Positions 58,611 through 64,000 of a stretch of 64,000 nucleotides of DNA are shown in pieces. Source of the stretch: Candidatus Nitrosopelagicus sp. (lineage in GTDB: Archaea > Thermoproteota > Nitrososphaeria > Nitrososphaerales > Nitrosopumilaceae). The first letter of the stretch is position 1; the number at the start of each line of letters is the position of its first letter. The stretch spans positions 48,693 through 112,692 of the forward strand of contig JAKUOP010000007.1 of assembly GCA_022450565.1 (NCBI GenBank), given 5' to 3'. A program made the position numbers and the translations under genes. The notes under the pieces were generated by a model. It worked only from the letters and a program-made list of their open reading frames with translations. It was not told the DNA's origin and ran no database searches.

Positions 58611-60044
58611 CTACAGACCAGCTTCAGCTAGTATTGCAGGAACTGCTTCCCATAGTGGGATTGCGCCATCAGCTATTTGAGCTGCTGCTACATCGTCAGT
58701 ACACATACAATGCACATTCTTAGCTGCGTGGTCAATGGTGTTCATTCCTGCTGGAGGAATTGCATCATAAGGATTTCCTAATGCACCAACATATGATCCA
58801 GCTGCTACTGCGCCATCAATAACTGGGAATTTCTCAGTTGAGATTGCTGCTGCTGTCTCGTTAATTGGAGCTAATGGTAGTCCTGCAACCATTACGGTTG
58901 CTGCACCACTATAGATTGCTGCATAATCGTGATTTACTGCAACATAAACGCCTGGTTCGTCAAAGACGACATCAGCAATCATGTTTTGTGAACCACCAAG
59001 TAACCAAGTCTCGGTTCCTTGTGCTTGCACTCTGTTAGCTTGTGTTATTCTGTCAATGATCTCACCGACAATGTGCCAGTAAACTGGCATGTTGCCTTGA
59101 TTCTCAACGAAGAATCTTACGTGAGTGTCAGTTGGGAAGAACAACAACTGTGATTGGTACTGTTTCAAATCCATTGAATTCCATGGCTGTGCAACAAAGA
59201 TGTTCTTATCCATGTCGCCGAACATCAATAAGTTATGAATTGAGTTTGGTACATAACCAAATTGTTGTCCGTTAACTACAGTTCCTGTAGTTGAGTGTGC
59301 CATCATCTTACCCATGTCATAATTGCCATCGGTAACATATAGCTGGTTGTATTGAAGTTGGAACTCCAATGCATCTGCACTATAGAATTGTCTGTCTTTA
59401 GAAACTTCTCCACCTGAAACTGTTGTCTTGTCTACCATCAATCGTTTGTAACCATCGAGTGGGTCAACAATGGTGATACCATACATACCAGATAGTACGT
59501 GTTGGTCCATTGCTGCGACATTAACACCAGAGCAGTGATACTTGTAAACGCCTGGTACTTCTGCAATGTAGCAGTATTCACCAGTCTCACCAATGTTTAC
59601 TGCTCCCATGTAAGGTACAGCAGACATTTGTGATGCGTGCATATCGTTTCCGTGTTGTGTTGGCTCGTCACTTGGGATAGTCAAAGTCATGTGAACTACG
59701 TCACCTTGTGTAACTCTGAGTGTTGGTCCTGGGATTTGACCGCTGAAAGTCATTGCATTGTAGTTACCGCCTAACATTGGTAACTCGTGACTCTCACCTG
59801 TCAAATCAAAGTTTACAACAGGTCTATCTGAGTTTAGAAGCTCATCACAAGTACCTGAAACTGCATATGCACCTGGCATTACAAGTTGCAAGCCGCCCAT
59901 TCTTTCTACTGCTTCAAGTGCTGATACTGGAGTATCTGCGCCTTGTACAGAGATTGGGGCTGCTGTGAGTGTACTTCCGAATAATGCGCCGGCCATAACT
60001 GCTACTGCAGCCATGGACATTATTGTTGAATAACGCTTATTCAT
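58611..60044 (-). CDS. nirK: Thaumarchaeal multicopper oxidase, putative Cu nitrite reductase (NirK)
   Basis: Signal peptide; SGQIPGPTLRVTQGDVVHMTL; VPGVYKYHCSGVNVAAMDQHVLSGMYG; VFDEPGVYVAVNHDYAAIYSGA. Confidence 0.9.
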   Translation of the reverse strand: MNKRYSTIMSMAAVAVMAGALFGSTLTAAPISVQGADTPVSALEAVERMGGLQLVMPGAYAVSGTCDELLNSDRPVVNFDLTGESHELPMLGGNYNAMTFSGQIPGPTLRVTQGDVVHMTLTIPSDEPTQHGNDMHASQMSAVPYMGAVNIGETGEYCYIAEVPGVYKYHCSGVNVAAMDQHVLSGMYGITIVDPLDGYKRLMVDKTTVSGGEVSKDRQFYSADALEFQLQYNQLYVTDGNYDMGKMMAHSTTGTVVNGQQFGYVPNSIHNLLMFGDMDKNIFVAQPWNSMDLKQYQSQLLFFPTDTHVRFFVENQGNMPVYWHIVGEIIDRITQANRVQAQGTETWLLGGSQNMIADVVFDEPGVYVAVNHDYAAIYSGAATVMVAGLPLAPINETAAAISTEKFPVIDGAVAAGSYVGALGNPYDAIPPAGMNTIDHAAKNVHCMCTDDVAAAQIADGAIPLWEAVPAILAEAGL

Positions 60045-60253
60045 TAAAATTTTTAATTTTTTTTCTTTTAATAAACCCTTCTAGAAATGTACCAGTACAA
60101 CTAATGGAAATCGATATCCTAGATGGATCATGTTTTAATATCTGATATTAGCAAATTGATCGCCACTTTTTGTTTAATGTGGCAAGATAATTTTACAAAA
60201 GTGTAGTACAATCCTCGAATAATCTTTATGTTTAATGTCAGATTAGAATTAAT

Positions 60254-61615
60254 GTGAAAAACAGAACGGATAAAGATTCATTGGGTTCTGTAAAGATTCC
60301 ATCTAATGCATACTATGGACCTTTCACAGGAAGAGCAATTAAACAATACCACGTAACTGGAAAAACTGCACATCCAAATTTAATTAAATCATTTGTAATG
60401 ATAAAACGTTCAGCTGCAATTGCAAATATGAAAACAAAAGCAATTAACAGAAAACAAGGACTTGCAATTGTTAAAGCATGTGATAGTATACTGAAAGGTA
60501 AAGCACAAGATCAATTTGTTGTTGATATGATAAACTCTGGTGCAGGCACTGCGCTTAACATGAACACAAACGAAGTTATTTCAAACGTTGCATTAAGAGT
60601 TTTAGGTAAAAGACAAGGTCAATACCAATTTCTTCATCCTAATGATCATGTGAACATGTCACAGTCAAGTAATGACACATATCCAACTGCAATGCACATG
60701 GCAATTTTATTTTCATTGCAAAATTTGATTCCTGAGATTGAAAAATTAATAAAATCACTGGATAGAAAAGCAAAGAAATTTTCAAAATTCAAAAAAATTG
60801 GACGCACCCACCTAATGGATGCACTGCCAGTCACACTTGGTAGTGAGTTTGGTGCATATGTAAGTGCATTAACAAATAGCAAGGACTCAATTTTAGAATC
60901 AAAAAAACAATTAGAACAAGTTGCATTAGGTGGAACGGCAGTTGGTACTGGTGCTAATACACCACGTGGTTATAGAAAAATTGTAATTTCAGAGCTTGGA
61001 AAAGTTTCAAAACTTAATTTAAAACCCGAAAAAGATATGCAGTATTCTCTACAAAGTAAATTTCCAGTAACTAATGCATCATCAGCATTGAAAAACTTTG
61101 CAATAGAACTTGGAAAAGTTTCAAACGATATTAGATTAATGGCATCAGGACCAATTGCTGGTCTTAGTGAACTTGGAATACCTACAGTACATGCAGGTTC
61201 ATCAATAATGCCTGGTAAAGTAAATCCTTCACTTGCAGAATGTATGAACATGATTTGTTTTAGTGTGATAGGAAATGATACTACTGTTTCTTTTTCAGCA
61301 CAAGCTGGGCAGTTTGAACTAAATGTGATGCTGCCTGGAATGTTAAAAGCAGTACTTGACTCTACAGACATGCTAACGAACTTTTTACCAATTTTCTCTG
61401 CAAACCTTATTGATGGACTTACAGCAAATCAATCAAAACTCAGAGAAAATATTGAGAATAGCCCAGTAATTGTCACACTATTAGCACCAAAAATTGGATA
61501 CCAAAAATCTGCTGAATTATTCAAAGAATCTCTAAAAACTGGAAAAACAATACGGGAATTAGTTGTTTCAAAAAAGTTATTGACAAATAAAGAAGTGAAT
61601 TCTCTACTAGGTTAG
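60254..61615 (+). CDS. Class II fumarase/aspartase superfamily lyase (probable fumarate hydratase)
   Basis: SQSSNDTYPTAMHMA, GRTHLMDALPVTLGSEF, GSSIMPGKVNPSLAE; fumarase vs aspartase not settled; GTG start. Confidence 0.88.
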   Translation: MKNRTDKDSLGSVKIPSNAYYGPFTGRAIKQYHVTGKTAHPNLIKSFVMIKRSAAIANMKTKAINRKQGLAIVKACDSILKGKAQDQFVVDMINSGAGTALNMNTNEVISNVALRVLGKRQGQYQFLHPNDHVNMSQSSNDTYPTAMHMAILFSLQNLIPEIEKLIKSLDRKAKKFSKFKKIGRTHLMDALPVTLGSEFGAYVSALTNSKDSILESKKQLEQVALGGTAVGTGANTPRGYRKIVISELGKVSKLNLKPEKDMQYSLQSKFPVTNASSALKNFAIELGKVSNDIRLMASGPIAGLSELGIPTVHAGSSIMPGKVNPSLAECMNMICFSVIGNDTTVSFSAQAGQFELNVMLPGMLKAVLDSTDMLTNFLPIFSANLIDGLTANQSKLRENIENSPVIVTLLAPKIGYQKSAELFKESLKTGKTIRELVVSKKLLTNKEVNSLLG

Positions 61616-61616
61616 T

Positions 61617-62885
61617 ATGGCAAAAATTTGGGTGGAAGCATATGGATGCTCTGCTAGTTTTTCAGACTCTGAAATGATTTCAGGTTTGATTGTAAATGGC
61701 GGACATACTTTAGCTGATAGTTCAGAAGAATCAGATCTCAATGTTATCGTTACATGCTCTGTAAAAGATGCAACGGCAGCAAAAATGGTTCATAGAATTA
61801 AGGAGTCAAACTCTAAGCCATTAGTCGTAGCAGGATGCCTGCCAAAGGCAGAACAGCATACTGTTGAGAAATTTGCTGAAAATGCGAGCCTATTAGGCCC
61901 AAATTCTATCGGAAAAACGCTTCAAGTCATCAAGTCAACACTTGATGGGCAAAAAATTATTGCACTGGAAGATACTGACATAACAAAGATCGGATTGCCA
62001 AAGATCCGTCTAAACTCTGCTATTGGAATTGTTGAAATTGCAAGTGGATGCATGAGTGAATGTACATTTTGCCAGACCAAACTGTCGAAGGGAGACTTGA
62101 AAAGTTATAGAATTGGTGATGTGGTAAGGCAGGTCAAAACAGAAATTTCTGATGGATGTAATGAGGTTTGGCTAACGTCTACTGACAATGGCTGCTATGG
62201 TTTAGATATTGGAGCCGATTTACCTGAATTAGTTAATGCCGTATCAGAAATAGACAATAAGTTTTTCATTCGTGTCGGAATGATGAACCCAATGTATATG
62301 CCAAAAATTCGAGATGGTCTGCTGAAATCATTTGAAAGTACCAAAGTCTTCAAATTTTTACATGTTCCAGTTCAGAGTGGAAGTAACAAAGTACTGAATG
62401 ATATGAAAAGGGGTCATACTGAGCAAACTTTTAGGGATGTTACTAACAAATTTAGAGATAAATTTGAGAAATTTACAATCTCTACTGATGTAATTGTTGG
62501 ATTTCCAACGGAAACTGAGGAAGACTTTGAAGCAACATTGAAGCTTTTGAAAGAGACCAAGCCAGATATTGTAAATCTATCAAGATACAGTCAAAGACCT
62601 GGAACATATGCGGCTGAAATGAGGCAAATTGACGTAACTGAAGTCAAGCGAAGAAGCAAAACTGCATATGAACTAATCAATGAGATTTCTGAAGAAAATA
62701 ATAAAAATTGGATTGGATGGGAAGGCCAAGTCATTTTTGATGAAGAGCATGAAGACCAAATAAGAGGGAGGAATTTTGCATACAAGCCTATCTTTGTAAA
62801 AGAAAAACCAAAAATTGGTCAGATTTCTACTGTCAAAATCATAGATTCTACAACCCACAGTCTAATTGGTCAGATTATGAGCTAA
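61617..62885 (+). CDS. MtaB-type tRNA (t6A37) methylthiotransferase, radical SAM
   Basis: WVEAYGCSASFSDSEM, IASGCMSECTFCQTKLSKGDL (CxxxCxxC), HVPVQSGSNKVLNDMKRGHT. Confidence 0.94.
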   Translation: MAKIWVEAYGCSASFSDSEMISGLIVNGGHTLADSSEESDLNVIVTCSVKDATAAKMVHRIKESNSKPLVVAGCLPKAEQHTVEKFAENASLLGPNSIGKTLQVIKSTLDGQKIIALEDTDITKIGLPKIRLNSAIGIVEIASGCMSECTFCQTKLSKGDLKSYRIGDVVRQVKTEISDGCNEVWLTSTDNGCYGLDIGADLPELVNAVSEIDNKFFIRVGMMNPMYMPKIRDGLLKSFESTKVFKFLHVPVQSGSNKVLNDMKRGHTEQTFRDVTNKFRDKFEKFTISTDVIVGFPTETEEDFEATLKLLKETKPDIVNLSRYSQRPGTYAAEMRQIDVTEVKRRSKTAYELINEISEENNKNWIGWEGQVIFDEEHEDQIRGRNFAYKPIFVKEKPKIGQISTVKIIDSTTHSLIGQIMS

Positions 62886-62947
62886 AAATTTTAGATCGGA
62901 ATTCTAACCAAAACTAAGTAAACAGTTTTTTATCAGAATTTGCAATA

Positions 62948-63898
62948 ATGTTCATGACTTTTGAGATAGCCGAGCCTGTATTGGTCGTTGGTCTTGGTGG
63001 CGCAGGCTCAAAACTTGCAATGGAGTTGAAAGAAGTAATGAATTCTGACTGTGTTTGCATCAGTAATGACAAAAAAGACCTAAATTATGAAAATTCAATT
63101 GAGATTTCTACAAAATCAATCATCAATCCTTCAATCCAGCTGATTAGAGGTTGTGCATTAGAGCATGCTGATGAAATTACCAAATGCGTGTCAAACTACA
63201 AGACTGTCATTATCATGGCAAACTTGGCTGGTAAGGCAGGTGCAGCACTATCACCAATTGTTTCTTCAGTATCTAAAGAGCAAAACAAAAATGTATTGTC
63301 ATTTGCCATCATGCCATTTAAATTTCAAAAAGACAGAATTTTCCAATCAGGTATATCGCTAAAAAGACTTCGAACAAATTCTGATTGCACAATAATTATT
63401 GATAATGACGCATTACTTGACAGCAATCCAGATCTTACTCCAGAGAAATGCTACGAAATCACAAATAAAGCAATTCATTGCCTTACAACTTCACTGAAAT
63501 CATCACCACTCTCTGACGACATGAATATAATGTCAACAAGTAAAAATGCAGAAGATCTTGAAACATCCTTGAAAGATTCCATGAGAATGCTATACGAGGA
63601 TGCAGCCCCAACAAGTATCAAGCGTTCCATGTTGTATGTATATGGCGGAAGTAAAATACCAGTTGGCGTGATAAACTCGATATCAAATATTGTAGGTGGT
63701 ATATTTGAGGAAGATAATACACATGTAGATATGTCAACATCTGAAAATTCAAATGTTGTAATGCTTAGTTCAATTCAAGGTGAAACACGCTTTGATAAAT
63801 ATGATCCACTTGGAATTATTTCTCATGATAAGACAATTGATTGGGATGAACCAGAGTGTAGTATTGAATGTGAACTTGATATCCCACAGTTAGAGTAA
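62948..63898 (+). CDS. Divergent FtsZ/tubulin-superfamily protein
   Basis: VLVVGLGGAGSKLAMEL; degenerate signature NLAGKAGAALSPIVSSVSKE; FAIMPFKFQKDR. Confidence 0.78.
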   Translation: MFMTFEIAEPVLVVGLGGAGSKLAMELKEVMNSDCVCISNDKKDLNYENSIEISTKSIINPSIQLIRGCALEHADEITKCVSNYKTVIIMANLAGKAGAALSPIVSSVSKEQNKNVLSFAIMPFKFQKDRIFQSGISLKRLRTNSDCTIIIDNDALLDSNPDLTPEKCYEITNKAIHCLTTSLKSSPLSDDMNIMSTSKNAEDLETSLKDSMRMLYEDAAPTSIKRSMLYVYGGSKIPVGVINSISNIVGGIFEEDNTHVDMSTSENSNVVMLSSIQGETRFDKYDPLGIISHDKTIDWDEPECSIECELDIPQLE

Positions 63899-63903
63899 AA
63901 TAA

Positions 63904-64000
63904 TTATTCAGATTTCTTTGGTGCAGCTTTTGGTTTAGACTCTTTCTTTGGTGCAGCTTTTGGTTTAGACTCTTTCTTTGGTGCAGCTTTTGGTTTAGAC
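63904..64000 (-). CDS. C-terminus of Lys/Pro/Ala-rich repeat-tail protein (continues beyond window)
   Basis: Reverse-strand translation (SKPKAAPKKE)2-SKPKAAPKKSE-stop. Confidence 0.75.
   Translation of the reverse strand, partial: SKPKAAPKKESKPKAAPKKESKPKAAPKKSE
63911..64000. repeat. Three 30-bp tandem repeats reaching the window end
   Basis: tctttctttggtgcagcttttggtttagac repeated at 30-bp period (first unit begins gatttctttg). Confidence 0.95.

Noticed and set aside
63911-64000. 30-bp repeats as CRISPR
   Set aside because: Perfectly tandem with no spacers and in frame with a Lys-rich protein tail.

Overview
The window looks like a core-chromosome segment of an AT-rich ammonia-oxidizing thaumarchaeon (Nitrososphaerota, Nitrosopumilus-like). 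This rests on the thaumarchaeal-type multicopper NirK, divergent FtsZ-like protein, RpoE/Spt4, Sec61-beta, aEF-1beta, CDC48, PEF-type C-terminal sorting signals, CxxHPWM cupredoxins and the NurA-HerA-Mre11-Rad50 operon. It is densely coding. I saw no CRISPR array, transposase, integrase, prophage, rRNA or tRNA. Recognisable blocks are purine/one-carbon metabolism (purN, folD, 5-FTHF cyclo-ligase, purD), ileS, sucC/sucD, a translation/AAA+ block (Zn-ribbon, EF-1beta, CDC48), a proton-pumping pyrophosphatase, Mrp/dephospho-CoA kinase, rpoE/spt4/nadC facing nadA/nadX, the DNA-end-resection operon, and nirK-fumarase/aspartase-MtaB-FtsZ-like. I did not find a convincing new multi-gene defence or mobile system. 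The most interesting leads are smaller: a 24-bp duplicated relic of an Lrp/AsnC gene, a candidate C/D-box sRNA, a near-perfect palindrome upstream of nurA-herA, Lys-rich repeat-tail proteins, an orphan PD-(D/E)XK nuclease, a degenerate tubulin-family protein, and a strong pattern of stop-on-stop convergent overlaps. All calls come from reading sequence and motifs; no searches were run.
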